A stretch of 64,000 bases of DNA from Stutzerimonas stutzeri (GTDB lineage: Bacteria; Pseudomonadota; Gammaproteobacteria; Pseudomonadales; Pseudomonadaceae), in assembly GCF_024448935.1 (NCBI RefSeq), contig NZ_JAMOIE010000018.1, positions 1-64,000 on the forward strand, given 5' to 3'. Shown here piece by piece: positions 18,107 through 27,569 of this stretch. Numbering within the stretch: the first letter of the stretch is position 1; every line of letters begins with the position of its first letter. Made by a program: the position numbers and the translations under genes. The notes beneath the pieces were generated by a model that was not told where the DNA came from, did no database searches, and saw only the letters and a program-made list of their open reading frames with translations.

Positions 18107-18580
18107 ATGAACGAAGAAAATATTCGAGCTGAAACTATCGAAAAGTCGGAGAGCAGGCTTGAACTGTCGCTGTTTCAGGCGCTGCGGCGGTTGCAGCAGG
18201 ACGCCGAAGTGCATGCCAAGCGGCTGGCACGTTACGGTGGACTGAGCCCGGTGCAGCTAATGATTCTGCAGGTGCTTGCGAGCGAACGACAGCTCACGGC
18301 CAGTGCGCTGAGCAAGCGCGTCAGCCTTACGCCTGCAACCCTGTCTGGGCAGCTGGACCGGCTCGCCGAGCGCGGACTGCTGTCGCGCCAGCGCGATGAT
18401 CAGGACCGCCGCCGCCAATGGTTGCTGTTGACTGACGAGGGTCGCGCACTGCAGCAACAGGCTCCGTCTTTGCTGCCGCCGGAGTTCGTTGCACGTTTCG
18501 CGGCGTTGCCGGAATGGGAGCAGCACGGAATCACTGCGGCGCTGCTTCGCGCCGCCTCGATATGCGGTTCGAGGGAGTAG
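18107..18580 (+). CDS. MarR family transcriptional regulator
   Basis: A 157-residue winged-helix protein. RYGGLSPVQLMILQVLASE and ASALSKRVSLTPATLSGQLD form the helix-turn-helix, and LAERGLLSRQRDDQDRRRQW is the wing with the DQDRR signature. The frame is open to 17987, but the Met at 18107 gives the usual length; the ribosome site is weak either way. It is divergent from the NAGGN operon, as is the equivalent gene in P. aeruginosa as I recall (PA3458). Control of NAGGN synthesis is a reasonable inference, with an operator expected at 17886-18106, where I see no strong dyad. Confidence 0.85.
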   Translation: MNEENIRAETIEKSESRLELSLFQALRRLQQDAEVHAKRLARYGGLSPVQLMILQVLASERQLTASALSKRVSLTPATLSGQLDRLAERGLLSRQRDDQDRRRQWLLLTDEGRALQQQAPSLLPPEFVARFAALPEWEQHGITAALLRAASICGSRE

Positions 18581-18805
18581 TCAGCAGCCCGGCTGAGCCT
18601 GCTGTCTGCTATAGCGAAAGCCTTCGACGATATGCTCGGCCAGTGTTTCGCTGACTTGCGACTGACTACGTTCGTTGCGCAGCAGGACAATGCTGCTCAA
18701 GGGCAGCTCCGGCATGCCCTCGGCTTCGCGCAGCAAGCGCATGTCGGCCGTGACCAGGCTCCGCAACTGCGCGGTCACCGCGAGCCCGGCGTTAACCACG
18801 GTCAC
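18581..18805 (-). pseudogene. C-terminal remnant of a LysR-type regulator
   Basis: About 74 residues starting VVNAGLAVTAQLRSLVTADM and including ELPLSSIVLLRNER and VSETLAEHIVEGFR. This is the end of the LysR effector domain: the glycine-rich last beta strand (usually AGLGVTALP), then the final helix. The helix-turn-helix and first effector lobe are missing; mnmC, on the same strand, ends 33 bases upstream of the fragment. An ATG opens the frame but a protein with only this piece cannot bind DNA. It probably results from a deletion between mnmC and the MarR gene. Confidence 0.6.
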
Positions 18806-18838
18806 GAGGCTCGAATAGGCAGGCGCTCGATGAGACGC

Positions 18839-20812
18839 TCAGTCGATCCGTCGAATGAGCTGGCGCAGCAGGAATCGATTGGGGTGGCAGGCTTCGGCGA
18901 TGGCGCGCGGTACGGGCAGCGGTTCGTCATTCAGCCACGCGGCGAGCAGCTCGCCCGACAGTGGCGCGGTGATCAGGCCGCGCGAGCCGTGTGCGGTATT
19001 GACGTACAGCCCATCAAGCCAGGGACACGGCGTATCAGGCACTTGCCGAGCATCCTTCGCCAGCACGGCATAGGCTTCGGCGAAGCGTGCTGGATCGGCC
19101 AGCGCGCCGATGATGGGCAGATAGTCGGGGCTGGTGCAGCGGAACGCGACGCGTCCATGCAGTTGGTCGATATCGACGGCGTCGGCCGCCAGGCGCTGAT
19201 GCAGATCAGCGGACATCTCCGCGAGCATCTCCAGGTTGGAATGGTGCTCCGCTGCGCTCGGAGCCGGATCGGTTTCGGCGAAATTGAAGCTCGCCCCCAG
19301 CGTGTGCTGACCCTCACGGGGTGGGGCGACGTAGCCCTTGGCACAGAGCACGGTGCGCAACGCGCTGCTTTGTTCGGTCACCGGCAGGGCGGTGATCTGT
19401 CCGCGGATACGCTTGAGCGGCAGCCAGGCACTTTGGCTGAAGCGCGCAGCGTCGGCGGCGCCAGCCAGGATCACTACCGGCGCCTCGGCCAGCAGCTCAT
19501 CGCCGATCAGCGCCTGCCACCGCTCGCCGGCGCGGCGCAGCTCGACCGGGTGCCGGTGGCGAAGCAGCTCGATGGCGGGGTGCGCGATCAGCCAGCGACA
19601 CAGCGCTGGCGGATGCGCCCAACCCGCGTCCGGATAGAACAGCCCGCCATGGTCCAGCGCCACGCCCGCCAGCTGCTCGGCTTCTTCGCGCTGCACCGCG
19701 CGCAGCAGACTGGGCGGAAAGGCGTCGGACAGTGCGGCTTGGCGGGCGCTTTCCTTGTGGTCGAAGGCAAGCTGCAGCACGCCGCAGGCATCCCAGTCCT
19801 GGCCCTGCTGCAGGTTCTGCAACAACCGACGGGTGTAGCCAAAGCCGCTGGCGACAAGCTGCGAAAGCGCGGTGCCGTGCGCTGACAGCTTCAGATAGAG
19901 CACACCCTGGGGATTGCCAGAACCCTCTTGGGCCACATCGTCATGCCGCTCCAGCAGTGTCACTTGCCAGCCGCGCGCCGCCAGGCTGGCGGCGCTGGCG
20001 CAACCCGCCAGGCCTGCGCCGATGACCAGTGCCTTGCGCTGCGTTGGTTGATGCGACGGGCGCGCAAACCACAGACGCTCCGAGGTTCCTGGCGATGCGG
20101 CAAGGTGGCCCTGGAGGTTTTCCCACTTCTGGCCGAAGCCCGGTATCCGCTTGACCTCAAAGCCTGCTCCCTTGAGGGCTCGTCGCACACTGCCGGCGCT
20201 GCTAAAGGTCGCCAGCGTGGCGCCCGGGGCGGACAGCCGCGCCACCTGCTCGAATAGCTCAGGCTGCCACATGTCCGGGTTCTTCGGCGGTGCGAAACCA
20301 TCGAGAAACCAGGCGTCTACCCGGGCATCCAGTTGTTTCAGCCGGTCGAGCGCATCGCCTACCAATAGCGTCAGCGTCACCCGGCCGAAACGAAATTGCT
20401 GGAATCCCGGATTGATCGCCACATACTGGTCGAGCAACTGGCGCGCCTGCAGCTGTAGTGCGGGCCACAACGTCAGCGCGCGACGCAGGTCGTCGCGCGT
20501 GAGTGGATGCTTTTCAACGCTGACGAAGTGCAGGGTGCTAATGGCAGGCGCTGTGCGCTCGAACAGCGCCCAGGCGCAAAGAAAACTGAGGCCAGTACCA
20601 AAGCCCGTTTCGCCGATCACCAGGCGTTCCCCGGCCTGAAGCGCGGCGAAACGTTCGGCCAATCGGTTGGGTTGCAGAAATACGTGGGTGGTTTCGGCCA
20701 TGCCTGAGCCGCGAGAAAAATATACGTCACCATAGCGCCGCGATTGCGGTTGGCCGTTCTCGTCCCAGTCGAGCTCGGCATGTTCAAAACCGGGTGGGAT
20801 CGCGGCGGACAT
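18839..20812 (-). CDS. mnmC: tRNA mnm5s2U biosynthesis bifunctional protein MnmC
   Basis: A 657-residue fusion enzyme for the last two steps of 5-methylaminomethyl-2-thiouridine formation at the wobble base of several tRNAs. The N-terminal methyltransferase (about residues 1-240) has VIGETGFGTGLSFLCAWALF as the SAM loop and VDAWFLDGFAPPKNPDMW, as in MnmD. The C-terminal FAD oxidoreductase (about 260-657) begins KALVIGAGLAGCASAASLAA and ends TAHGSRGLITAPLSGELLA. The length equals that of the family. It stands alone, divergent from pap across 159 bases. Confidence 0.93.
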   Translation of the reverse strand: MSAAIPPGFEHAELDWDENGQPQSRRYGDVYFSRGSGMAETTHVFLQPNRLAERFAALQAGERLVIGETGFGTGLSFLCAWALFERTAPAISTLHFVSVEKHPLTRDDLRRALTLWPALQLQARQLLDQYVAINPGFQQFRFGRVTLTLLVGDALDRLKQLDARVDAWFLDGFAPPKNPDMWQPELFEQVARLSAPGATLATFSSAGSVRRALKGAGFEVKRIPGFGQKWENLQGHLAASPGTSERLWFARPSHQPTQRKALVIGAGLAGCASAASLAARGWQVTLLERHDDVAQEGSGNPQGVLYLKLSAHGTALSQLVASGFGYTRRLLQNLQQGQDWDACGVLQLAFDHKESARQAALSDAFPPSLLRAVQREEAEQLAGVALDHGGLFYPDAGWAHPPALCRWLIAHPAIELLRHRHPVELRRAGERWQALIGDELLAEAPVVILAGAADAARFSQSAWLPLKRIRGQITALPVTEQSSALRTVLCAKGYVAPPREGQHTLGASFNFAETDPAPSAAEHHSNLEMLAEMSADLHQRLAADAVDIDQLHGRVAFRCTSPDYLPIIGALADPARFAEAYAVLAKDARQVPDTPCPWLDGLYVNTAHGSRGLITAPLSGELLAAWLNDEPLPVPRAIAEACHPNRFLLRQLIRRID

Positions 20813-20971
20813 CGATGTTTCCTGCGGAGAAAAATCGCCATTCTAGCAGCAGCGCGAAACCTGCCGCGGGCGCGCTTTGTCGCATCGATAAGCCCGCAGG
20901 CCAGCGCACCAGGCGCTAACAGGCGGAGCTGCATGCTAGGGTTCATCACACATCTATTCTTGGAGTACACG

Positions 20972-22459
20972 ATGTTCGAGTCCGCAGAAATCGGCCACAC
21001 CATCGACAAGGACACCTACAACAACGAAGTGCCCGTTCTGCGTGAAGCGTTGCTGCAAGCGCAGTACCGCCTCCGAGAGCAGGCGCGGTTTCCATTGCTC
21101 ATCCTGATTAATGGCATCGAGGGTGCCGGGAAAGGCGAAACGATCAAGCTGCTCAACGAGTGGATGGACCCGCGGCTGATCCGGGTCGACAGCTTCGATG
21201 TGCCGACGGACGAAGAACTCTCGCATCCGCCCGCCTGGCGCTACTGGCGTCGGTTGCCGCCGAAAGGCCAGACCGGCATCTTTTTCGGCAACTGGTACAG
21301 CAAGATGCTTGAGAATCGGGTTCATGGCCGCATCAAGAAAGCCGAGCTGGGGTTGGCCATCGATCGCGCCCAACGTTTCGAGCGGATGCTCTGCGATGAA
21401 GGCATGCTGATCTTCAAATTCTGGTTTCACCTGTCCAAGGAGCGGATGCTGCAGCGCCTCGAATCGCTCAAGGATGATCCGCTGCACAGCTGGCGCATCA
21501 GCCCGCTGGATTGGCAGCAGTCCAAGACCTATGACAAGTTCGTGCGCCATGGGGAACTGATCCTGCGCCGGAGCAGTCGGGATTTCGCGCCCTGGTACGT
21601 GATCGAGGGCAGCGACGAACGTTATCGCAGCCTCACGGCTGGTCGGCTGCTGCTCGAAGGGCTGAATGCCGCGCTCGACGCTGCCGATAGCCAGCCCTCA
21701 CAGCCGCACACCGCGCCGATCGAGCTGAACCTCGATCGATTGAGCCTGCTCGACAGCCTCGACCTTGGGCAGACGCTGAGCAAGGACGATTACGAAGAGC
21801 AGTTAGGCCAGGAGCAGGCGCGCCTGTCTCAGCTGCTACGCGACCCGCGTTTGCGCAAGCGTGGGGTGCTGGCCCTGTTCGAGGGTCACGACGCGGCGGG
21901 CAAGGGCAGCGCTATCCGGCGGGTCACGGGCGCGCTGGATCCGCGGCTGTATCGCACCATACAAATCGCCGCGCCCAGCGAGGACGAACTGGCGCAGCCA
22001 TGGTTGTGGCGCTTCTGGCGCAACGTCCCGGCGCGCGGGCAGTTCACCATCTTCGATCGATCCTGGTACGGCCGCGTGCTGGTCGAGCGTGTCGAGGGCT
22101 TCTGCTCGCCAGACGAGTGGCTGCGGGCCTATACCGAGATAAACGAGTTCGAGGAACAGCTGGTCGACGCAGGCGTGGTGGTGGTCAAGTTCTGGCTCTC
22201 CATCGACAAACAAACGCAGCTGGAGCGTTTCCAGGAACGTGAAAACACGCCGCACAAGCGCTTCAAGATCACCGAGGAGGACTGGCGCAACCGCGAAAAA
22301 TGGGACGACTACAGCAATGCCGTGGCGGACATGGTCGATCGCACCAGCACCGAAATTGCGCCCTGGACCTTGGTTGAGGCCAACGACAAGCGCTTTGCCC
22401 GGGTCAAGGTGTTGCGCACGCTGAACAACCGCCTGGAAGCCGCCATCGAGACCAAGTAG
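20972..22459 (+). CDS. pap: Polyphosphate:AMP phosphotransferase (two-domain PPK2)
   Basis: A 495-residue class II PPK2 with two tandem kinase domains. Walker A of the first is INGIEGAGKGETIKLL (about residues 45-60) and of the second is FEGHDAAGKGSAIRRV (about 303-318). The second domain keeps the DRSWYGRVLVERVEGF lid/catalytic segment, whereas the first has GNWYSKMLENRVHGR there, lacking the Asp-Arg pair, so only the second is expected to be fully active. It uses polyphosphate to phosphorylate AMP to ADP. GGAG precedes the ATG at 20972; the longer upstream frame is rejected because it lies in the mnmC promoter region. Confidence 0.92.
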   Translation: MFESAEIGHTIDKDTYNNEVPVLREALLQAQYRLREQARFPLLILINGIEGAGKGETIKLLNEWMDPRLIRVDSFDVPTDEELSHPPAWRYWRRLPPKGQTGIFFGNWYSKMLENRVHGRIKKAELGLAIDRAQRFERMLCDEGMLIFKFWFHLSKERMLQRLESLKDDPLHSWRISPLDWQQSKTYDKFVRHGELILRRSSRDFAPWYVIEGSDERYRSLTAGRLLLEGLNAALDAADSQPSQPHTAPIELNLDRLSLLDSLDLGQTLSKDDYEEQLGQEQARLSQLLRDPRLRKRGVLALFEGHDAAGKGSAIRRVTGALDPRLYRTIQIAAPSEDELAQPWLWRFWRNVPARGQFTIFDRSWYGRVLVERVEGFCSPDEWLRAYTEINEFEEQLVDAGVVVVKFWLSIDKQTQLERFQERENTPHKRFKITEEDWRNREKWDDYSNAVADMVDRTSTEIAPWTLVEANDKRFARVKVLRTLNNRLEAAIETK

Positions 22460-22638
22460 AGGACGGATTCGCTAAGCAAAGCCGCGGCCGGCCGGGCGAT
22501 GGTTGACCATATCCCTGCTGAATGGTCGTCGCCATGGGCGAAGGGCAGGAACTATGCTCCGGTCATCGTCCAACAGGCAGACCCGCGGCGCAGCCGTGCA
22601 GCGCGGCATGGCGTCTGCCCAACCATTCGAGGTATGCC

Positions 22639-23823
22639 ATGCGTGAAGTAGTGATCGTCGACAGCGTCCGGACCGGCCTGGCCAAGTCTTTCCGCGGCAA
22701 GTTCAACATGACCCGCCCTGACGATATGGCGGCGCATTGCGTCAACGCGCTGCTGTCGCGTAGCGGGCTGGATCCCAAGCTGGTCGAGGACTGCATCGTC
22801 GGCGCCGGCTCCAACGAGGGCGCACAGGGCTACAACATCGGTCGTAACGTGGCGGTGCTGTCGAACCTGGGCATCCAGTGCGCGGGCATGACACTCAATC
22901 GCTTCTGCTCGTCTGGCTTGCAGTCCATTGCCATCGCGGCCAATCAGATCGCGTCCGGCTGCAGCGATATCATCGTTGCCGGTGGCGTCGAGTCGATCAC
23001 CATGACGGCCAAGAGCCGCAACAGCGACAACCTCTTCAATCCGGTCCTGCAGGAGCGCGTTCCTGGGCTGTATCACAGCATGGGGCAAACCGCCGAGCTG
23101 GTCGCGCGTCGCTACAACGTCACCCGCGAGCAGCAGGACAGCTATTCCCTGCAGAGTCAGCAGCGTACCGCCCGGGCCCAGGCTGAGGGCTTGTTCCAGG
23201 ACGAGATCGTGCCGATGAACGTCCGCTACTTCACCGAGGACAAGAACACCGGCGAGCGCACCGAGCATGAAGGCGTGGTGGACCGTGACGACTGCAACCG
23301 CCCGGATACCACGCTGGAAAGCCTGTCGGGCCTCAAACCGGTATTTGCCGATGATGGGTCGGTGACCGCGGGCAATGCCTCGCAGCTCTCCGATGGCGCC
23401 TCGATGACCTTGGTCATGAGCCTGGACAAGGCGCTCGAACTCGGTCTCAAGCCGCGCGCCTTCTTCCGCGGATTCACCGTGGCCGGTTGCGCGCCTGAGG
23501 AGATGGGCATTGGCCCGGTGTTCTCAGTGCCACGCCTGCTCAAGGCACGCGGTCTGCAGGTCAGCGACATCGACCTGTGGGAGCTCAACGAGGCCTTCGC
23601 CTCTCAGTGCCTGTATTGCCGCGATACGCTGGAAATCGACAATGAGAAGTTCAACGTCAATGGTGGCTCGATTTCCATCGGCCACCCATTCGGCATGACC
23701 GGCTCGCGTACCGCGGGCCACCTCATCCGGGAACTGCAGCGTCGCAACCTGCGTTATGGCGTAGTGACCATGTGCGTTGGTGGCGGCATGGGTGCGTCTG
23801 GGCTGTTCGAAGCGGCGCGCTGA
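22639..23823 (+). CDS. Acetyl-CoA C-acyltransferase (thiolase)
   Basis: A 394-residue thiolase. The nucleophilic Cys is in GMTLNRFCSSGLQSIAIAA (Cys about 90). The second active-site motifs are NVNGGSISIGHPFGMTGSR (His about 350) and CVGGGMGASGLFEA near the end. It cleaves 3-ketoacyl-CoA with CoA or condenses two acyl-CoAs. GAGG lies 6 bases before the ATG at 22639; the upstream in-frame Mets lack family similarity. It follows pap by about 180 bases, the same order as in P. aeruginosa (PA3455-PA3454, from memory), and ends in a clear terminator. No partner hydratase/dehydrogenase adjoins it. Confidence 0.92.
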   Translation: MREVVIVDSVRTGLAKSFRGKFNMTRPDDMAAHCVNALLSRSGLDPKLVEDCIVGAGSNEGAQGYNIGRNVAVLSNLGIQCAGMTLNRFCSSGLQSIAIAANQIASGCSDIIVAGGVESITMTAKSRNSDNLFNPVLQERVPGLYHSMGQTAELVARRYNVTREQQDSYSLQSQQRTARAQAEGLFQDEIVPMNVRYFTEDKNTGERTEHEGVVDRDDCNRPDTTLESLSGLKPVFADDGSVTAGNASQLSDGASMTLVMSLDKALELGLKPRAFFRGFTVAGCAPEEMGIGPVFSVPRLLKARGLQVSDIDLWELNEAFASQCLYCRDTLEIDNEKFNVNGGSISIGHPFGMTGSRTAGHLIRELQRRNLRYGVVTMCVGGGMGASGLFEAAR

Positions 23824-23840
23824 GCCGACCGCCACACAAG

Positions 23841-23866
23841 AAACCCGCGCCTGGCGCGGGTTTTTA
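23841..23866 (+). terminator. Rho-independent terminator after the thiolase gene
   Basis: The stem AACCCGCGCC / GGCGCGGGTT with a two-base loop is followed by a T-run (TTTTTAG), 17 bases after the stop codon. Confidence 0.85.
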
Positions 23867-23891
23867 GTTGTGCTGTAACGCACAATGAGAT

Positions 23892-23970
23892 GGGCGAATA
23901 AATTCGCCCCTACCTGAATCGGGCGCGGTGGGGCCGCATGCAGCGCTTGTAGGGTCGAATTCATTCGACC
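23892..23970. repeat. Two short palindromic repeat units (GGGCGAAT / GGTCGAAT type)
   Basis: GGGCGAAT-AA-ATTCGCCC (23892-23909) and GGTCGAAT-TC-ATTCGACC (23953-23970) are perfect 8-bp dyads, flanked by CCCTAC and TAGGG. A related pair lies at 49100-49154. They resemble the intergenic REP-type elements common in pseudomonads. Confidence 0.6.
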
Positions 23971-24008
23971 AAAGGCCGCACGCGTTCTCACGATTGAAGC
24001 CGGCTGGG

Positions 24009-25400
24009 TCAGCCGCGGCTGGACTCCAGCATGGTTTCCGGCCGCACCCACTGATCGAACTCCTCATCGGTCAAATAGCCCAGCGCCAGTGCCGCTTCGC
24101 GCAGGGTGGTGCCTTCGGTATAGGCCTTCTTGGCGATCTCGGCTGCCTTGTCGTAACCGATATGCGGGTTCAGCGCGGTCACCAGCATCAGCCCCCGCTC
24201 CAGATGCTCGGCCATCCGCGCGGCGTCCGGCTCGAGGCCGACGATGCAATGCGTGTTGAAGTTGCGGCAACCGTCGGCCAGCAGTCGGATCGACTCAAGC
24301 ATGTTGTGCACGATCACCGGCTTGAACACATTGAGCTGTAGATGGCCCTGGCTCGCGGCGAAGCCGACCGTCACGTCGTTGCCCATCACCTGGCAGGCAA
24401 GCATGGACAATGCCTCGCACTGCGTCGGGTTGACCTTGCCTGGCATGATCGAGCTGCCCGGCTCGTTGGCGGGCAAACGCACTTCGGCGAAACCACCGCG
24501 CGGGCCCGAGCCGAGCAGGCGCAGGTCATTGGCGATTTTCATCAGCGCCGTGGCCAGTGTTTTCAGGGCGCCGGAGAGTGCGACCAGCGGCTCATGGCCG
24601 GAAAGGGCGGCAAACTTGTTCGGCGCAGACACGAATGGAAGACCGGAGAGTGCCGCCAGTTCAGCAGCAATCGCTTCGGCGAAGCCATGCGGGGCGTTGA
24701 GACCGGTGCCCACTGCGGTGCCGCCCTGGGCCAGCTCGTAAACGGCGGGCAGGGAATGTCGAATCGCCTGTTCGGCGATATCCAGCTGGGCCACGAAGGC
24801 CGACAACTCCTGGCCAAAGGTCACTGGGGTTGCATCCATCATGTGGGTGCGCCCGGTTTTGACCAGCTGACCATGGCGTGCTGCCTGTTCGGCGATGCCG
24901 CCAGACAGCTCGGCGATGGCGGGCAACAGATCGTCATGGATCGCTCGCGCAATGGCGATGTGCATGGCGGTGGGGAAGCAATCGTTGGAGCTCTGCGCGC
25001 GGTTGACGTGGTCGTTGGGGTGCACCGGGCTCTTGCCGCCACGTGCCCCGCCGGCCAGTTCATTGGCGCGCCCGGCAATGACCTCGTTGACGTTCATGTT
25101 GCTCTGGGTGCCGCTGCCCGTCTGCCAGACCACCAGAGGAAACTGATCGTCGTGCTGGCCGTGGAGTATTTCGTCGGCGGCCTGTTCGATCAGACGCGCG
25201 ATGTCCGGCGGTAGGTCGCCTATGCGGTCGTTGACCCGCGCCGCGGCTTTCTTGATCAGTGCCAGCGCATGGCAGACGGCAAGGGGCATGCGCTGCTCGC
25301 CGATGGCGAAATTGATCAGCGAGCGCTGTGTCTGGGCGCCCCAGTAAGCCTGTTCCGGGACTTCCACTGGACCCAGGCTGTCGGTTTCGGTGCGTGTCAT
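24009..25400 (-). CDS. fumC: Class II fumarate hydratase
   Basis: A 463-residue homotetrameric, iron-independent fumarase that interconverts fumarate and malate in the TCA cycle. The family signature [15 protein letters not shown] (about residues 316-330) is intact; [13 protein letters not shown] (about 95-107) and [10 protein letters not shown] (about 182-191) build the active site. Length is standard. It converges on the thiolase and lies next to DUF2059, bolA and trhO genes, as in the P. aeruginosa fumC2 neighbourhood (from memory), so this is not the Fur-controlled fumC-sodM copy. No Fur box is visible upstream. Confidence 0.95.
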   Translation of the reverse strand: MTRTETDSLGPVEVPEQAYWGAQTQRSLINFAIGEQRMPLAVCHALALIKKAAARVNDRIGDLPPDIARLIEQAADEILHGQHDDQFPLVVWQTGSGTQSNMNVNEVIAGRANELAGGARGGKSPVHPNDHVNRAQSSNDCFPTAMHIAIARAIHDDLLPAIAELSGGIAEQAARHGQLVKTGRTHMMDATPVTFGQELSAFVAQLDIAEQAIRHSLPAVYELAQGGTAVGTGLNAPHGFAEAIAAELAALSGLPFVSAPNKFAALSGHEPLVALSGALKTLATALMKIANDLRLLGSGPRGGFAEVRLPANEPGSSIMPGKVNPTQCEALSMLACQVMGNDVTVGFAASQGHLQLNVFKPVIVHNMLESIRLLADGCRNFNTHCIVGLEPDAARMAEHLERGLMLVTALNPHIGYDKAAEIAKKAYTEGTTLREAALALGYLTDEEFDQWVRPETMLESSRG

Positions 25401-25429
25401 GCCGTGCTCCCATCGATGAGGTATCCCTG

Positions 25430-25525
25430 TTAGGTTGCTGGCTGTGGGCGCAGGTTCAATCTGGCCTGCAGCTGTTCCTTGAGCGCCGGGAACTCCGCGC
25501 GCAGAATGTCTCCATTGAGGCTCAT
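25430..25525 (-). CDS. Possible 31-residue small protein
   Basis: A minus-strand frame from an ATG at 25525 to a TAA at 25430 encodes [20 protein letters not shown] plus 11 residues, an amphipathic, helix-like sequence. It fills the gap between fumC and the DUF2059 gene. There is no Shine-Dalgarno site, and it may be chance or the front of a lost gene. No family recognised. Confidence 0.25.
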   Translation of the reverse strand: MSLNGDILRAEFPALKEQLQARLNLRPQPAT

Positions 25526-25549
25526 TTAACGATCGCCAAGGATCATCTC

Positions 25550-26059
25550 ATGCACATTCTTCGTACATTCGGCCTTTGTAGCGTTCTGTCGATGGCGCTG
25601 CTCAGTGGCCAGGCCAACGCTGACAGTGCGGGTAACAAGGCCCAGGCCGAGCGTTTCCTGGAACTGGTCAATGCTGATCGACTCGCTGTGCCGGTGTATG
25701 CCCAGGTGCAGCAGATGTTCGCCGAGCGCTTCGAGCAGACCCAGGCGCCCGCGAGCAAGCGCGCACTGCTCGAGCGCTACCAATCGAAGGCCGATGCCGC
25801 GCTGGACAAGGCGATCGGCTGGGAGCAGGTCAAGCCGGACCTGATCAAGCTCTACACCGAAACCTTCACCGAGCAGGAGCTCAGCCAGTTGAACGACTTC
25901 TACGACTCGGCGCTTGGCAAGAAGATGCTGACCAAACTGCCGGAGCTGAATGCGCGCTCGGCGCAGGTTACCCAGGCCAAGCTGCAAAGTGCCGTACCCC
26001 AGGTAAACAAGCTGCTGGCAGAGATGACTGCCGAACTCGATACCCAGAAAAAGCCCTGA
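25550..26059 (+). CDS. DUF2059 domain protein, exported
   Basis: A 169-residue protein with an N-terminal signal peptide (MHILRTFGLCSVLSMALLSG, then QANADS) and a C-terminal DUF2059 region (about 95-155) with LYTETFTEQELSQLNDFYDS and GKKMLTKLPEL. The function of DUF2059 is unknown; members are periplasmic helical proteins. AAGGA 7 bases before 25550 and the signal peptide fix the start inside a longer open frame. It precedes bolA by 13 bases and is probably cotranscribed with it. Confidence 0.8.
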   Translation: MHILRTFGLCSVLSMALLSGQANADSAGNKAQAERFLELVNADRLAVPVYAQVQQMFAERFEQTQAPASKRALLERYQSKADAALDKAIGWEQVKPDLIKLYTETFTEQELSQLNDFYDSALGKKMLTKLPELNARSAQVTQAKLQSAVPQVNKLLAEMTAELDTQKKP

Positions 26060-26072
26060 CGGAGCCGCCCCG

Positions 26073-26372
26073 ATGTCCACACTCGAATCCATCGAACAGG
26101 CGCTGCAAAGCGCACTGCAACCTCAGCATCTGCAAGTGCTGGACGAAAGCCACATGCACAGCCGCGGCCAGCAAACCCATTACAAGGCGGTGATCGTCAG
26201 CGAGCAGTTCGCCGGCCTGAATGCGGTCAAGCGCCACCAGCGCGCCTACGCTGCAATGGGCGATCTCATGCAACAGATTCACGCCCTGGCACTGCACACC
26301 TACACCCCTGAAGAGTGGGCCGAGCAGGGCGTCGCGCCTGTATCACCGGTGTGTGCCGGGGGGCATAAATAG
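26073..26372 (+). CDS. bolA: BolA family protein
   Basis: A 99-residue BolA/IbaG-fold protein. SHMHSRGQQTHYKAVIVSEQ and RHQRAYAAMGDLM contain the conserved histidines and the helix-turn-helix-like region; the C-terminal HALALHTYTPEEW motif is typical of BolA. These proteins partner with monothiol glutaredoxins in Fe-S handling and affect cell shape on stress. It lies 13 bases after the DUF2059 gene; a 200-base gap with a hairpin follows before trhO. Confidence 0.88.
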   Translation: MSTLESIEQALQSALQPQHLQVLDESHMHSRGQQTHYKAVIVSEQFAGLNAVKRHQRAYAAMGDLMQQIHALALHTYTPEEWAEQGVAPVSPVCAGGHK

Positions 26373-26495
26373 GCGAAAGCCGCGCAAGGCGCTTGAGGCT
26401 GGATGGAAAGACCAAGGCTATCTCCCCGACAATCGTCAAGCCTCCCGCCTTCAGCGCTTTTATCGGTCTCTAGCGCCCTGCTAGAATGCGCGCCG

Positions 26496-26513
26496 CGCCG
26501 GCTCACGCCGGCG
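26496..26513 (+). promoter_or_regulatory. Leader hairpin upstream of trhO
   Basis: CGCCGGC-TCAC-GCCGGCG forms a perfect 7-bp stem with a tetraloop, 62 bases before the trhO start and just after a TAGAAT sequence (26482-26487) that could be a -10 box. It may be a 5' UTR structure of the trhO mRNA or a weak terminator for bolA; only a broken T-run follows. Confidence 0.35.
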
Positions 26514-26575
26514 TTGTCGTTTTCGCATTCCCGGTCCGCCCTTTGCGTGGGTGACCACTGGAGGAATTTACCCGC

Positions 26576-27511
26576 ATGACCCAGAACATCGTCGTTGCGG
26601 CGCTGTACAAGTTCGTCTCTCTGCCGGACTACGTCGCGTTGCGTGAACCCCTGCTCGAAACCCTGGAGGCCAATGGCATCAAAGGCACGCTTTTGCTGGC
26701 CGAAGAAGGCATCAACGGCACCCTGTCCGGCAGCCGTGAAGGGATCGATGCCGTGCTCGCCTGGTTCGGCACCGACGCGCGCCTGGCCGATATCGATCAC
26801 AAGGAATCCTACTGTGACGAGCAGCCCTTCTATCGCACCAAGGTCAAGCTGAAGAAGGAGATCGTCACCCTGGGTGTGCCTGGCGTCGATCCCAACCAGC
26901 GCGTCGGCAGCTATGTCGATCCGAAGGACTGGAACACCCTGATCGACGATCCTGAGGTGCTGCTGATCGATACCCGCAACGACTACGAAGTGGCCATCGG
27001 TACCTTCGAAGGCGCAGTGGACCCGCAAACCAAATCCTTCCGCGAATTTCCCGATTACATCAAGGCGCATTACGACCCGGCCAGGCACAAGAAGGTCGCG
27101 ATGTTCTGCACCGGTGGTATCCGCTGCGAGAAGGCTTCCAGCTACCTGCTCGGCGAGGGCTTCGAGGAGGTCTACCACCTCAAGGGCGGCATCCTGAAAT
27201 ACCTCGAACAAGTGCCGCAAGAAGAAACGCGCTGGCGCGGCGACTGCTTCGTGTTCGACAACCGGGTGACCGTCCGTCATGACCTCACCGAAGGTGATTT
27301 CGATCAGTGCCACGCCTGCCGTACACCGATTTCGCTGGAGGACCGCCAATCGGAGCACTACGCTCCAGGCATCAGCTGCCCTCATTGCTGGGATAACCTC
27401 AGCGAGAAGACACGCCATAGCGCGCAGGAGCGGCAGAAGCAGATCGAGCTGGCGCTGAAGCGCAACCAGCCACACCCCATTGGCTACAACTATCGCAAGG
27501 CGGGTGTGTAA
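26576..27511 (+). CDS. trhO: tRNA uridine(34) hydroxylase TrhO (rhodanese family)
   Basis: A 311-residue protein of the YceA/TrhO family, which makes 5-hydroxyuridine at tRNA position 34 using oxygen. The N-terminal domain holds [14 protein letters not shown] (about residues 40-53). The rhodanese domain (about 120-215) has [16 protein letters not shown] and the catalytic cysteine loop [17 protein letters not shown] (Cys about 180). A C-terminal cysteine pair (CHACRTP) and CPHCW suggest a small metal site. GAGGAATT precedes the ATG. Confidence 0.92.
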   Translation: MTQNIVVAALYKFVSLPDYVALREPLLETLEANGIKGTLLLAEEGINGTLSGSREGIDAVLAWFGTDARLADIDHKESYCDEQPFYRTKVKLKKEIVTLGVPGVDPNQRVGSYVDPKDWNTLIDDPEVLLIDTRNDYEVAIGTFEGAVDPQTKSFREFPDYIKAHYDPARHKKVAMFCTGGIRCEKASSYLLGEGFEEVYHLKGGILKYLEQVPQEETRWRGDCFVFDNRVTVRHDLTEGDFDQCHACRTPISLEDRQSEHYAPGISCPHCWDNLSEKTRHSAQERQKQIELALKRNQPHPIGYNYRKAGV

Positions 27512-27569
27512 CCGAGTACCGCCATGAAGCGCGCCAGACGCGCTCTACCCTGATAGAACCGGAGCGCCG

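Noticed and set aside
25401-25549. Fur-regulated fumC-fagA-sodM promoter
   Set aside because: No Fur-like AT-rich 19-mer is visible and the neighbours match the other fumarase locus.
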